From Rhizobium sp. 9140 (GTDB taxonomy: Bacteria > Pseudomonadota > Alphaproteobacteria > Rhizobiales > Rhizobiaceae), in contig NZ_FJUR01000001.1 of assembly GCF_900067135.1 (NCBI RefSeq), forward strand, positions 747,501 through 811,500: a stretch of 64,000 nt of DNA. Direction: 5' to 3'. The translations under genes were made by a program, and so were the position numbers. Positions 29,694 through 38,920 of the stretch are shown here, one piece after another. The notes under the pieces are model-generated. The model had not been told where the DNA came from and did not search any database. It saw nothing but the letters and a program-made list of their open reading frames with translations. Each line of letters opens with the position of its first letter. Positions within the stretch are counted from its first letter, which is position 1.

Positions 29694-30727
29694 GCCAGGG
29701 CCTCCTTGTCCGTCGTGCCGGCCCTGCGGGGGGCGCCGTCTTCCGCCGCCCGGTTGCGCAGGATGATCCGGCCGCGATGGCGCTCGCGCCGCGCATTGAA
29801 GACGACGGCGAGAATGATCACCGAGCCGGAGATCGCCATCTGCGTGAAGGGCGAGATGCCGATGACGGGCAGCGCGTTTTTGATGACGCCGAGGAACAGC
29901 GCGCCGAGCACGGTGCCGATGACGGTGCCGACCCCGCCTGCAATCGAAATGCCGCCGATGACGCAGGCCGCGACGCTGTCGAGTTCGAAGCCGATGGCGA
30001 TGTCGACATAGGCGACCGCATAGCGCGAGACCCAGAGATAGCCGCTGAGACCGGCGAGCGCCCCGGAAAGCGTGAAGGCGAGAAAGCGCGTATAGCCGAC
30101 ATCGATCCCGGCATAGACGGCAGCGACCGGATTCCCGCCCGCCGCATAGGCGGATCGGCCGAACGGCGTGTAACGCGCCAGAAGGGCGACGAGCACCACG
30201 ACGAGGACGGCGACCCAGGAGAGGACCGGCAGGCCGGCGACGGCCAGCCGTGGCACGTTGAGAAACTCCGGCGTCATCTGGTGTGCGTTGACCCAGGCGC
30301 CGCCCGAGAGAACGAAGGCCATGCCGCGATAGATGGTGAGCGTGCCCAGCGTCACCACGATCGGCGGCATTTCCAGCCGCCAGACGAGAAACCCGTTGAT
30401 GGCGCCAAGCGCCGCTCCGATGCCGATGGCAAGCAGGATGAGAAGCACGAGCGGCAGACCCGGCACGGCCGCGTTCAGCATCGCCACCGCCATGCCGCTG
30501 AAGGCGAGGTTGGCGGCGACCGAAAGATCGATCGACTTCGTCAGGATGACCGTCATCTGCGCCAGCGCCAGGATGATCAGGATGGCCGTGTCGTTGAAGA
30601 TGACGGCGAGGTTGCGCGGGTTCCCGAAGCCGGGCGCGCGTGTCGAGAACGCGACGACCATCAGGGCGATGATGAGGAAGAGCAGAGTTTCGCGCCGTTT
30701 CAGAAAGGTCCCGGTCGATAAGGTCAT
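29690..30727 (-). CDS. rhaP: L-rhamnose ABC transporter permease RhaP
   Basis: A 345-residue permease of the same family as its neighbour, with TKSIDLSVAANLAFSGMAVA and GGISIAGGVGTVIG as the conserved loops and multiple hydrophobic helices. It lies between rhaT (10-base gap) and rhaQ (4-base overlap). The C-terminus has a longer basic cytoplasmic tail with RRERHRGRI. Confidence 0.9.
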   Translation of the reverse strand: MTLSTGTFLKRRETLLFLIIALMVVAFSTRAPGFGNPRNLAVIFNDTAILIILALAQMTVILTKSIDLSVAANLAFSGMAVAMLNAAVPGLPLVLLILLAIGIGAALGAINGFLVWRLEMPPIVVTLGTLTIYRGMAFVLSGGAWVNAHQMTPEFLNVPRLAVAGLPVLSWVAVLVVVLVALLARYTPFGRSAYAAGGNPVAAVYAGIDVGYTRFLAFTLSGALAGLSGYLWVSRYAVAYVDIAIGFELDSVAACVIGGISIAGGVGTVIGTVLGALFLGVIKNALPVIGISPFTQMAISGSVIILAVVFNARRERHRGRIILRNRAAEDGAPRRAGTTDKEALA

Positions 30728-30737
30728 GGTGTCGTCC

Positions 30738-32273
30738 TCACACGTTGCCGGTGGCGGCGCGCACCAGCATTTCCGGCGTCAGCCCCGCGCACGGATGGAT
30801 GCCCGCCGACAGGCCTTCCTTCATCACCATCACCCGGTCCGCCATGCCGAGAATCTCCGGCAGTTCGGATGAAATCATCACGATCGACAGGCCTTCGGCG
30901 GCAAGCTCGCTGATGAAGGCGTGGACGGCGGCCTTCGAGCCGATGTCGATGCCTTTGGTCGGTTCATCGAGAATGATCACCTTCGGCTGCGTTGCCAGCC
31001 ATTTGCCGATGACCACCTTCTGCTGGTTGCCGCCCGACAGCGTGCCGACGGGAACCGAGAGCGCGGCGGCGCGCAGATCCAGCCGCTCGGCATATTTCCG
31101 GGCGAGCGCGAATTCGTCGGCAAGCCGCAGGAAGCCGGCGCGGGACGTGCGGCCCAGCGAGGGCAGCGTCATGTTCTGGAAGATCGGCATGGGCAGCGCC
31201 AGACCGTGGCGGCCGCGCTCTTCCGGCACATAGACGATGCCGGCGCGGATCGCATCGCGCGGCGAGCGGATCGTCACCGGCCGGCCCTCGATCTGCACGC
31301 TGCCGCTGGCCGGTGCGGTGATGCCGAAGAGCGACTGGCAAAGCTCGGAGCGTCCGGCGCCGATCAGCCCGTAAATGCCGAGGATTTCGCCGCGGCGGAG
31401 CGTGAAGGAGATATCGTGGAACTCGGTCGGATGGCTGTAGCCGGAGACCTCCAGCACCGGTGCGCCGGGCGTCACCGCGATCTTCGGAAACGCGTCGGCG
31501 ACCGTGCGACCGACCATCAAGCGCACGATATCGTCTTGCGGGGTCGTGGCCAGCACGCCGTGTCCGACCGCCTTGCCGTCGCGGAAGACGGCGTAGTTTT
31601 CGGCGATCTCGTAGACCTCGTCGAACTTGTGACTGATGAAGAGGATGGCTTTGCCCTGGCGCTTCAAGTCGCGCACGATGCGAAAGAGATCGTCGATCTC
31701 TTTGCGGGAAAGCGCTGCCGTCGGCTCGTCCATGATAACGATGCGCGCCTCGATGGAGAGCGCCCGCGAGATCGCGACCAGATGGCGTTGCGCGATCGAC
31801 AGGTCCTTCAGGCGAATGGTCGGGTCGATCGTGCTTTCGAGCGACCGCAGCAGGTCTCCCGCACGCCGGTTCATGGTCGCCCAGTCGATGGTGCGAAAGC
31901 GGGTCCGCGGCGCGTGGCCGAGAAAGATGTTTTCAGCCACCGTCAGCTCGTCGAAGAGCACGGTTTCCTGATGGATGGCGGTGACGCCCGCGTCGATGGC
32001 GGCCTGCGCGTCGGCAAAAACGACCGGCGCGCCGTCGATCCGGATCTCGCCCTCGCTCGGGCGGTAGATGCCGGTGAGGATCTTCACGAGCGTTGATTTG
32101 CCCGCGCCGTTCTCGCCGATCAGCGCTGTGACTGTGCCTGGATAAAGCGCGATATCGACGCCGTCGAGCGCCTTGACGCCCGGAAAGATCTGCGAAATGC
32201 CGCGCATTTCCAGAATAGCGGGCGCGAGCGTACGATCCTCGGCGACGGGGTGTTGAAGGGCCATCATGTCCAT
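30738..32273 (-). CDS. rhaT: L-rhamnose ABC transporter ATP-binding protein RhaT
   Basis: A 511-residue ATPase with two fused nucleotide-binding domains. The first has Walker A GENGAGKST, a degenerate signature LSIAQRHLV, and Walker B IVIMDEPTAALS. The second has the atypical Walker A GLIGAGRSE, signature LSGGNQQKV and Walker B VIILDEPTKGID. This domain pair is standard for carbohydrate importers of the RbsA/MglA group. The start is at 32273, or the ATGs 6-9 bases later. About 60 bases separate it from rhaS. Confidence 0.93.
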   Translation of the reverse strand: MDMMALQHPVAEDRTLAPAILEMRGISQIFPGVKALDGVDIALYPGTVTALIGENGAGKSTLVKILTGIYRPSEGEIRIDGAPVVFADAQAAIDAGVTAIHQETVLFDELTVAENIFLGHAPRTRFRTIDWATMNRRAGDLLRSLESTIDPTIRLKDLSIAQRHLVAISRALSIEARIVIMDEPTAALSRKEIDDLFRIVRDLKRQGKAILFISHKFDEVYEIAENYAVFRDGKAVGHGVLATTPQDDIVRLMVGRTVADAFPKIAVTPGAPVLEVSGYSHPTEFHDISFTLRRGEILGIYGLIGAGRSELCQSLFGITAPASGSVQIEGRPVTIRSPRDAIRAGIVYVPEERGRHGLALPMPIFQNMTLPSLGRTSRAGFLRLADEFALARKYAERLDLRAAALSVPVGTLSGGNQQKVVIGKWLATQPKVIILDEPTKGIDIGSKAAVHAFISELAAEGLSIVMISSELPEILGMADRVMVMKEGLSAGIHPCAGLTPEMLVRAATGNV

Positions 32274-32332
32274 GTCCGGTCGGAAGGAGAGGACCGGCGG
32301 CGCGGGACGGCGCCGCCGGATCGTCTGGAAGA

Positions 32333-33328
32333 TCAGAAGACCTTGGAGAACTGGTCGATGTTTTCGGCATTGTAGACGAAGGGGTCGGCCATGGCGGCTT
32401 CGCCGTTCTCGCCGACCTTGATCTTGCCCATGCGGCCGGCTTCGATCTCCGAGCCCGGCGCACCGTCCGTGTCGCCCTTGACGAGGCGGTAGGCGATCTG
32501 GGCCGCGGAGTAGCCGAGATCGATCGGGTTCCAGATGGCAAATTCCTTCGTCGCGCCCGACTTGATCGCGCCGGCCATTTCCGAGGGGAGGCCAAGGCCG
32601 GTTACATAGACCTGGCCGATCTTGCCGGCATCCTTGACGGCCTGCGAGGCCGCGAGCACGCCGACTGTGGTCGGGGCGACGATGACCTTGACGTTGGGGT
32701 TGGAGGTCATCAGGCCCTGCGCTTCGCGGTAGCTCTTATCGGAGAGGTCGTCGCCATAAACCGTCGTGACGAGGTTGAGGCCGGGGAAGTCCTTTAGCTG
32801 CTTCTTCATTTCCTCGATCCAGATGTTCTGGTTCGTGGAGGTGGTCGTGGCCGAGAGGATGGCGAAGTCGCCCTTGCCGCCGTCGAGGTGGTCCTTGACG
32901 AGCGTCAGGCACATTTTCCCGATGAGATCGTTGGAAGACGGGTTGAGCTGCAGGATGCGGCCTTCCGGCGCAACGCCCGAATCCCACGAGATGACCTTGA
33001 TGCCGCGCTGGGCGGCCTTCTTCAACGCCGGGACAACGGCGTCGGGGTCGTTCGCGGAGATCGCGATGGCATTGACGCCCTGGGCGATCAGCGCGTTGAT
33101 CACCTCGATCTGGCCTTCGGCCGTCGTCGAGGTCGGGCCTGTATAGATGATCTCGACGTCGCCGAGTTCCTTGGCGGCTTCCTGCGCGCCCTTGTTGGCG
33201 GCTTCGAAGAAGCCGTTGCCGAGCGATTTCACGACGAGGCCGATCTTGACCTCTGCGGCATGTGCGGCCGAGCCGAATGCGGCCATCGCGAATACGACCC
33301 CGATGGCAAGCTTTTGTGCGAGTTTCAT
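32333..33328 (-). CDS. rhaS: L-rhamnose periplasmic binding protein RhaS
   Basis: A 331-residue periplasmic binding protein with a Sec signal peptide (KLAQKLAIGVVFAMAAFGSAAHA, cleavage after AHA) and the peripla_BP_4 fold: EVKIGLVVKSLGNGFFEAAN, VNAIAISANDPDAVVPALKKA, KVISWDSGV and TGLGLPSEMAGAI. It delivers rhamnose to the RhaPQ-RhaT importer. The start at 33328 was preferred over an upstream ATG because the signal peptide begins there and a ggagg-like site precedes it. Confidence 0.93.
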   Translation of the reverse strand: MKLAQKLAIGVVFAMAAFGSAAHAAEVKIGLVVKSLGNGFFEAANKGAQEAAKELGDVEIIYTGPTSTTAEGQIEVINALIAQGVNAIAISANDPDAVVPALKKAAQRGIKVISWDSGVAPEGRILQLNPSSNDLIGKMCLTLVKDHLDGGKGDFAILSATTTSTNQNIWIEEMKKQLKDFPGLNLVTTVYGDDLSDKSYREAQGLMTSNPNVKVIVAPTTVGVLAASQAVKDAGKIGQVYVTGLGLPSEMAGAIKSGATKEFAIWNPIDLGYSAAQIAYRLVKGDTDGAPGSEIEAGRMGKIKVGENGEAAMADPFVYNAENIDQFSKVF

Positions 33329-33366
33329 GCTGTCTTCCTCCCAGTTGACGATAAGTGCCCGGCCGC

Positions 33367-34179
33367 TCATGCGACCGATGCGGTATGATCCTTCGTATCC
33401 GACGCCGACACGGGAACCGTGATCAGCTTGACCCCCGCGGCCTCCACCATGCGCACGGCCTCCTCAGACACGGCGCTGTCGGTAATGATGGTGGAAACGT
33501 TTTCGAGCGGGCAGAGAATGAGGCTGGAGCGCCGGGCGAACTTGCCCGAATCGATCATCACGACCAGCTCGTCCGCCTGCCGCATCAGGCGCTGCTCGCT
33601 CTGGATGACCAGAGCGTCGGACTCCATGATGCCGAGCGCGCTGGCGCCCTGGGCGCCGACGAACATGCGGCGCGCCGAGAAATTCCGGATGGCGTCGTTT
33701 TCGAACGGCGACAGGATGAGGCTCTGGTCGCGATAGATCGTGCCCCCCGGCACCGTCACCGTGCATTTGGAATGTTTGACGAGGTGCTCGGCGATGGCGA
33801 ACGAGTTGGTCATGACCTGCAACCTGCGGGCCGCCATGAAATGCACCATCTGGAAGGTCGTCGTTCCCCCATTGATGATGACCGCGTCGCCTTCCTCGCA
33901 GAGATCGACGGCCATGCGGGCGATTGCGCGTTTTTTATCGGAGTTGATCGATTCCGACACTCTGAATGGCCGGGCTGCGAGATTGCCGATTTGCGGCGGA
34001 TGCACGGCTTCGGCCCCGCCTCGAACCCTGCGAAGCTTCCCCTGAACATGCAGCGACGCGATGTCTCGGCGGATCGTCGCCTCCGACGCATCCGTCAGTT
34101 CCGCGATATCCTGCACGGTCACCACAGGCTTTTCCTGGACGGCGCTCAAGATGATGCGATGGCGTTCGCGCTCGTGCAT
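33367..34179 (-). CDS. rhaR: DeoR family regulator RhaR
   Basis: A 270-residue DeoR-type repressor. The N-terminal helix-turn-helix (VVTVQDIAELTDASEATIRR, then DIASL and GKLRRVRGGA) is followed by a DeoRC sensor domain with VIINGGTTTFQM and VMTNSFAIAEHL. In R. leguminosarum RhaR represses the rha genes and responds to rhamnose. It is the first gene of the minus-strand operon, diverging from rhaD across the operator region. Confidence 0.93.
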   Translation of the reverse strand: MHERERHRIILSAVQEKPVVTVQDIAELTDASEATIRRDIASLHVQGKLRRVRGGAEAVHPPQIGNLAARPFRVSESINSDKKRAIARMAVDLCEEGDAVIINGGTTTFQMVHFMAARRLQVMTNSFAIAEHLVKHSKCTVTVPGGTIYRDQSLILSPFENDAIRNFSARRMFVGAQGASALGIMESDALVIQSEQRLMRQADELVVMIDSGKFARRSSLILCPLENVSTIITDSAVSEEAVRMVEAAGVKLITVPVSASDTKDHTASVA

Positions 34180-34224
34180 GGATGTCTCCTCAACAGCGAG
34201 TTATGCGAATTAAGCGGGGACTGT

Positions 34225-34291
34225 CAATCAATAACGATCATAAATTTCTATACTGCGCTGCAACATGAACATTTATGATCGAAAATGATTG
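34225..34291. promoter_or_regulatory. Inverted-repeat operator between rhaR and rhaD
   Basis: caatcaataacgatcataaat (34225-34245, 21 bases listed as two parts: caatcaataa and cgatcataaat) faces an inverted partner at 34271-34291 (atttatgatcg and aaaatgattg). Eleven bases (cgatcataaat) and the outer six (caatca) match exactly; only four inner bases differ. The two arms are 25 bases apart, roughly two to three helical turns between centres. It is the only such structure in the rhaR-rhaD gap, so it is the natural RhaR binding site. Confidence 0.7.
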
Positions 34292-34379
34292 ACATGAGTG
34301 GTGGGACTGCGCGATATCGTCGGCAATACGGGGCCGACCTGCGTTCGACGCAGGGGTTCCGATACCATGGGAGGATGAC

Positions 34380-36479
34380 ATGCCGGAACAGAGCCACCGT
34401 CTCGAAAGCCGTTGGGACGATGCGATTGCGAACGATCTCGATGAGCCGGGCAAGCTTCTCTATCGCTCCAATCTCCTGGGCGCGGACAAGCGCATCACCA
34501 ATTACGGCGGCGGCAATACCTCGGCCAAGGTGACCGAAACCGATCCGCTGACCGGCGAACCGGTTCGCGTTCTCTGGGTCAAGGGCTCCGGCGGCGATGT
34601 CGGCACCATCAAGCTCGATGGCTTCGCCACGCTTTATCTCGACAAGCTAGAAGCTCTGAAGGGTCTCTACAAGGGCGTCGAGGACGAGGACCGCATGGTC
34701 GGCTTCCTGCCGCATTGCACCTTCGCGCTCAACCCGCGCGCCGCCTCCATCGATACGCCGCTGCACGGCTTCGTGCCGTTCACCCATGTCGATCACATGC
34801 ATCCCGACGCGATCATCGCCATCGCCGCCTCGAAGAATTCGCGCGAACTGACCAGGGAGGTCTTCGGCGACGAGATCGGCTGGCTCCCCTGGCGCCGCCC
34901 GGGCTTTCAGCTGGGCCTCGATCTCGGTGCCTTCGTCGCGGCGAATCCGAATGCCAAGGGCGTCGTGCTCGAAAGCCACGGTCTCTTCACTTGGGCGGAC
35001 GACGCAAAGGCCTGCTACGAGCTGACGCTCGATATCATCAACCGCGCCATCGACTGGTTTGCCTTGAAAACCGAAGGCAAGACCGTCTTCGGCGGGGCCG
35101 TCACGTCCAGTCTGGACGAGCCGCAGCGCCGCGCCATCGCCGCCCGCCTCATGCCGGAAATCCGCGGCCGCATCGGCCGTGAGGAAAGGAAGCTTGGTCA
35201 TTTCGACGATCAGGCCGCCGTGCTCGAATTCGTCAATTCCGCCGATCTTCAGCGCCTCGGCGCGCTCGGCACCTCCTGCCCGGACCACTTTCTGCGCACC
35301 AAGATCCGCCCGCTGATCCTTGATTTCGATCCGAAGGCCGAAGGCAGCCTCGATACGGCCGTTGCCCATCTCGATGCGGCGCTCGACGCCTATCGTGCCG
35401 ATTACGCCCGCTATTACGAGACCTGCCGCCACGACAATTCGCCGGCCATGCGCGATCCCAATCCGGTGATCTTCCTCATCCCCGGCGTCGGCATGCTCTC
35501 CTTTGCCCGCGACAAGGCGACCGCCCGCATCGCCGGTGAGTTCTACGTCAACGCCATCAACGTCATGCGCGGCGCCTCCAGCGTGTCGGACTATCAGGGC
35601 CTGCCCGAACAGGAGGCCTTCGACATCGAATACTGGCTGCTTGAGGAGGCGAAGCTCCAGCGCATGCCGAAGCCGAAGAGCCTTGCCGGCCGCGTCGCCT
35701 TTGTTACCGGCGGGGCCGGCGGCATCGGTCGCGCCACGGCAACCCGCCTGATCGCCGAGGGCGCCTGCGTCGTGCTGGCCGATATCGATCAGACGGCGCT
35801 CGATGGCGCGCAGGCCGATTTTGCCAAGCGCTACGGCGCCGATGCCGTCCGCAGCGTCAAGCTTGACGTGACGGACGAGAATCAGGTTGCCGCCGCTTTC
35901 ACGCAAGGTCTCGTGGAGTTCGGCGGCATCGATATCCTCGTCTCCAATGCCGGCATCGCCTCTTCCGCACCGGTCGAGGATACGGATCTCGCCATGTGGA
36001 ACCGCAACATCGACATCCTCGCAACCGGCTACTTCCTCGTCTCGCGCGAGGCCTTCCGCCTGTTCCGCCGCCAGAAGCTCGGCGGCAACGTCGTCTTCGT
36101 CGCGTCCAAGAACGGGCTCGCATCCTCGCCGAATGCTTCGGCTTACTGCACGGCGAAGGCTGCCGAGATCCATCTTGCCCGGTGCCTGGCGCTTGAAGGC
36201 GCGGAAGGCGGCATCCGCGTCAACACGGTCAATCCCGATGCGGTTCTGCGCGGCTCCAAGATCTGGGACGGCGAGTGGCGCGAACAGCGCGCGGCCTCCT
36301 CCAGGATCGAGGTCAGCGATCTCGAGGAACATTATCGCAAGCGCTCGATGCTGAAGGTCAACATTCTCCCCGAGGACGTTGCCGAAGCCATCTACTTCCT
36401 CGCCTCCGACCTGTCGGCGAAATCCACCGGCAACATCATCAATGTCGATGGCGGCAACGCGCAGAGCTTTCCGCGCTAG
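34380..36479 (+). CDS. rhaD: Bifunctional rhamnulose-1-phosphate aldolase / short-chain dehydrogenase RhaD
   Basis: A 699-residue fusion. The N-terminal about 400 residues form a class II aldolase domain, with the zinc-site stretch HVDHMHPDAI and ESHGLFTW. The C-terminal about 260 residues form a short-chain dehydrogenase with the NAD-binding VTGGAGGIGRATA, SNAGIAS and the catalytic SAYCTAKAAE (Tyr-x-x-x-Lys). The aldolase would split rhamnulose-1-phosphate to dihydroxyacetone phosphate and L-lactaldehyde, which the dehydrogenase domain then processes. GGGAGGA lies upstream of the ATG at 34380. It is co-directional with rhaI, 25 bases apart. Confidence 0.93.
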   Translation: MPEQSHRLESRWDDAIANDLDEPGKLLYRSNLLGADKRITNYGGGNTSAKVTETDPLTGEPVRVLWVKGSGGDVGTIKLDGFATLYLDKLEALKGLYKGVEDEDRMVGFLPHCTFALNPRAASIDTPLHGFVPFTHVDHMHPDAIIAIAASKNSRELTREVFGDEIGWLPWRRPGFQLGLDLGAFVAANPNAKGVVLESHGLFTWADDAKACYELTLDIINRAIDWFALKTEGKTVFGGAVTSSLDEPQRRAIAARLMPEIRGRIGREERKLGHFDDQAAVLEFVNSADLQRLGALGTSCPDHFLRTKIRPLILDFDPKAEGSLDTAVAHLDAALDAYRADYARYYETCRHDNSPAMRDPNPVIFLIPGVGMLSFARDKATARIAGEFYVNAINVMRGASSVSDYQGLPEQEAFDIEYWLLEEAKLQRMPKPKSLAGRVAFVTGGAGGIGRATATRLIAEGACVVLADIDQTALDGAQADFAKRYGADAVRSVKLDVTDENQVAAAFTQGLVEFGGIDILVSNAGIASSAPVEDTDLAMWNRNIDILATGYFLVSREAFRLFRRQKLGGNVVFVASKNGLASSPNASAYCTAKAAEIHLARCLALEGAEGGIRVNTVNPDAVLRGSKIWDGEWREQRAASSRIEVSDLEEHYRKRSMLKVNILPEDVAEAIYFLASDLSAKSTGNIINVDGGNAQSFPR

Positions 36480-36504
36480 GCTGTATAAGAGGGAGGAGAC
36501 CATC

Positions 36505-37797
36505 ATGACCGATTACCGCATCGCGCCCGATCTTATCGCCGCGCATAACGATAGCCGCGCCGCGTCGCAGGCTGCGGATTATCACGCCCTCGGCGAACAC
36601 CTGTCGCGCCGCGGCATCGATATCGAAACGGTGACGCGGAAGGTTTCGGCCTTCCATGTCGCCGTTCCCTCCTGGGGCGTCGGCACCGGCGGCACCCGCT
36701 TTGCCCGGTTTCCGGGCATAGGCGAGCCGCGCGGCATCTTCGACAAGCTGGCGGACTGCGCCGTCATCAACCAGCTGACGCGCGCCACGCCCGGCGTTTC
36801 CCTGCACATCCCCTGGGACAAGGCAGACCCGGTCGAACTGCTGGCGGCGGCCAAGGCCCACGGGCTGCATTTCGACGCCATGAACTCCAACACCTTCTCG
36901 GATGCGGAAGGCCAGTCGCTCTCCTACAAGTTCGGCTCTCTCAGCCATGCCGATGCGGGAACGCGGGCGCAAGCAGTGGAGCACAATCTCGAATGCATCG
37001 AGATCGGCCGCGCCCTCGGCTCGAAAGCGCTGACGGTCTGGGTGGGCGACGGCTCGAACTTTCCCGGTCAGAGCCACTTCACCCGCAGCTTCGAGCGCTA
37101 CCTCGCCTCCATGGGCGATATCTACGCCGCCCTGCCGGACGACTGGCGCCTGTTCTCCGAACACAAGATGTACGAGCCGGCCTTCTATTCCACCGTGGTG
37201 CAGGACTGGGGCACGAGCTACCTCATCGCCTCGACGCTCGGCCCCAAGGCCCAGTGCCTCGTCGATCTCGGCCACCACGCGCCCAACGTCAACATCGAGA
37301 TGATCGTGGCGCGGCTGACCCAGTTCGGAAAGCTGGGCGGCTTCCATTTTAACGATTCGAAATATGGCGACGACGATCTGGATGCCGGCTCTGTCGATCC
37401 CTACCGACTCTTCCTCGTCTTCAACGAACTGGTGGATGCCGAGCACCACGGGATCAAGGATTTCGACCCGGCCCATATGATCGACCAGTCGCACAATGTC
37501 ACCGATCCGATCGAAAGCCTGATCTCCAGCGCCAACGAGATCCGTCGTGCCTATGCGCAGGCTCTCCTCGTCGATCGCGAGGCTCTGGACGGCTATCAGG
37601 ACGAAAACGATGCGCTGATGGCGTCCGACACGCTGAAACGCGCATTCCGAACGGATGTCGAGGCGATCCTCGCCGAAGCTCGCCATCGTCAGGGGGGGGC
37701 CATCGATCCGATCGGTGCTTACAGGAAGAGCGGCTATCGCAGCAAGGTGGCCGCCGAACGACCGGCAGCGCGCGCCGGCGGTGGCGGCATCGTCTGA
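36505..37797 (+). CDS. rhaI: L-rhamnose isomerase RhaI
   Basis: A 430-residue xylose-isomerase-like TIM-barrel enzyme of the rhizobial/Pseudomonas stutzeri RhaI type, converting L-rhamnose to L-rhamnulose. Conserved segments: VPSWGVGTGGTRFARFPG, HIPWDK, LTVWVGDGSNFPGQ, EHKMYEPAFY, LVDLGHHAPN and GGFHFNDSKYGDDD, which carry the metal ligands. The start at 36505 has gggaggag upstream; the longer frame starting within rhaD is rejected. Confidence 0.95.
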   Translation: MTDYRIAPDLIAAHNDSRAASQAADYHALGEHLSRRGIDIETVTRKVSAFHVAVPSWGVGTGGTRFARFPGIGEPRGIFDKLADCAVINQLTRATPGVSLHIPWDKADPVELLAAAKAHGLHFDAMNSNTFSDAEGQSLSYKFGSLSHADAGTRAQAVEHNLECIEIGRALGSKALTVWVGDGSNFPGQSHFTRSFERYLASMGDIYAALPDDWRLFSEHKMYEPAFYSTVVQDWGTSYLIASTLGPKAQCLVDLGHHAPNVNIEMIVARLTQFGKLGGFHFNDSKYGDDDLDAGSVDPYRLFLVFNELVDAEHHGIKDFDPAHMIDQSHNVTDPIESLISSANEIRRAYAQALLVDREALDGYQDENDALMASDTLKRAFRTDVEAILAEARHRQGGAIDPIGAYRKSGYRSKVAAERPAARAGGGGIV

Positions 37798-37801
37798 AAG
37801 G

Positions 37802-37960
37802 TCAGGGCGCCTGCTGCCCAGCGCCGGCCGGTGGCTGGTCACGTACCTCGCCGGGACTGGACACGAACAGGTAGATGCCGGCGAGCACCGCACCGGCGAG
37901 GAAAAGCGTGATGACGAAAGTGATCATTCTTCTGAAGGCCGGTGCCTGCCGTTGCGCCAT
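37802..37960 (-). CDS. Small single-span membrane protein
   Basis: A 52-residue protein: a short basic cytoplasmic N-terminus (MAQRQAPAFRRM), one hydrophobic helix (ITFVITLFLAGAVLAGIYLFV, about residues 13-33), and a proline-rich tail. aggag precedes the ATG by about 11 bases. I do not recognise a family. It converges with rhaI, with a 4-base gap between stops. The clean topology suggests it is real, but confidence is moderate. Confidence 0.5.
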   Translation of the reverse strand: MAQRQAPAFRRMITFVITLFLAGAVLAGIYLFVSSPGEVRDQPPAGAGQQAP

Positions 37961-38158
37961 GGTGTCGTCTTCTCCTGTAGGGTGAAGGCCAAACCCGCGA
38001 AGTGCGAACGGGGTTCCCGAGGGTGAGGTCGTTTTGGCCGTAGGGTTCGGTCCGCAAACGTACGGACCGGGCCGATACGCGGCCTGCAAGCGCACATTTT
38101 AAGGGCGTGTTTACATGGGTAGCGTCTTATCCAGCTTACATAGAGTTGGAGAAGATCA

Positions 38159-38920
38159 ATGCCAGAAGCCTGCCAGGGATGTCGCGACGGTGCCGACTTC
38201 CACATCCCGTTTTCCATGGCGTTCCAGCCGATCGTCGATGTCGTCTCGAAGACCACATTTGCGCACGAGGCGCTGGTCCGCGGTATCGCGGGTGAGGGCG
38301 CCGGCTCGGTCCTCTCGGCCGTCGATGCGCAGAACCGCTATGCCTTCGATCAGCAATGCCGGGTCAAGGCCATCGAGCTCGCTTCGCGGCTGTATGGCGC
38401 GCAGAGCGATGTCGGCCTGTCGATCAACTTTCTGCCCAATGCCGTCTACGAGCCCCGTGCCTGCATCCGCCTGACGCTGGCGGCCGCTGCCCGCACCAAA
38501 TTCTCGCCGAAGAACATCATCTTCGAATTCACTGAAGGCGAGATCCTCGACACGGCCCATCTTCTCAATATTCTCAAGACCTATCGCGAAATGGGCTTCC
38601 GCACGGCGATCGACGATTTCGGCGCGGGCCATGCCGGACTGGCGCTGCTGGCGAAGTTCCAGCCCGATATCGCCAAGCTCGACATGGACCTCATCCGCAA
38701 TATCGATACGGACAAGGTTCGCCAAACGATCGTTCGCCACACCGTCTCCATGCTGCACGATCTCGGCGTCATCCCGCTGTGCGAAGGCATCGAGACCGCA
38801 GGCGAGGCACGGGCCTTGGAAGATCTCGGCGTTCGCCTGATGCAGGGCTATTTCTTCGCGCGCCCGAGCTTCGAGGCTCTGGCCCATCCGGCGCTCGGAC
38901 GGATGTCCGCCACGCATTGA
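38159..38920 (+). CDS. EAL domain cyclic-di-GMP phosphodiesterase
   Basis: A 253-residue stand-alone EAL protein. Active-site elements are all present: HEALVRG (EAL at about residues 37-39), SINFLPNAVY, FEFTEGEI, DDFGAGHAG, AKLDMDLI, CEGIETAGEA and QGYFFARP. It should therefore hydrolyse cyclic-di-GMP. A CxxC pair (EACQGC) sits in the first eight residues before the domain, which could bind a metal or sense redox state. ggagaagat precedes the ATG. No membrane segment is seen. Confidence 0.88.
   Translation: MPEACQGCRDGADFHIPFSMAFQPIVDVVSKTTFAHEALVRGIAGEGAGSVLSAVDAQNRYAFDQQCRVKAIELASRLYGAQSDVGLSINFLPNAVYEPRACIRLTLAAAARTKFSPKNIIFEFTEGEILDTAHLLNILKTYREMGFRTAIDDFGAGHAGLALLAKFQPDIAKLDMDLIRNIDTDKVRQTIVRHTVSMLHDLGVIPLCEGIETAGEARALEDLGVRLMQGYFFARPSFEALAHPALGRMSATH

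Noticed and set aside
34647..36506. 619-codon minus frame opposite rhaD
   Set aside because: It is an antisense shadow of a well-supported aldolase-dehydrogenase gene, with no domain and no start signal.
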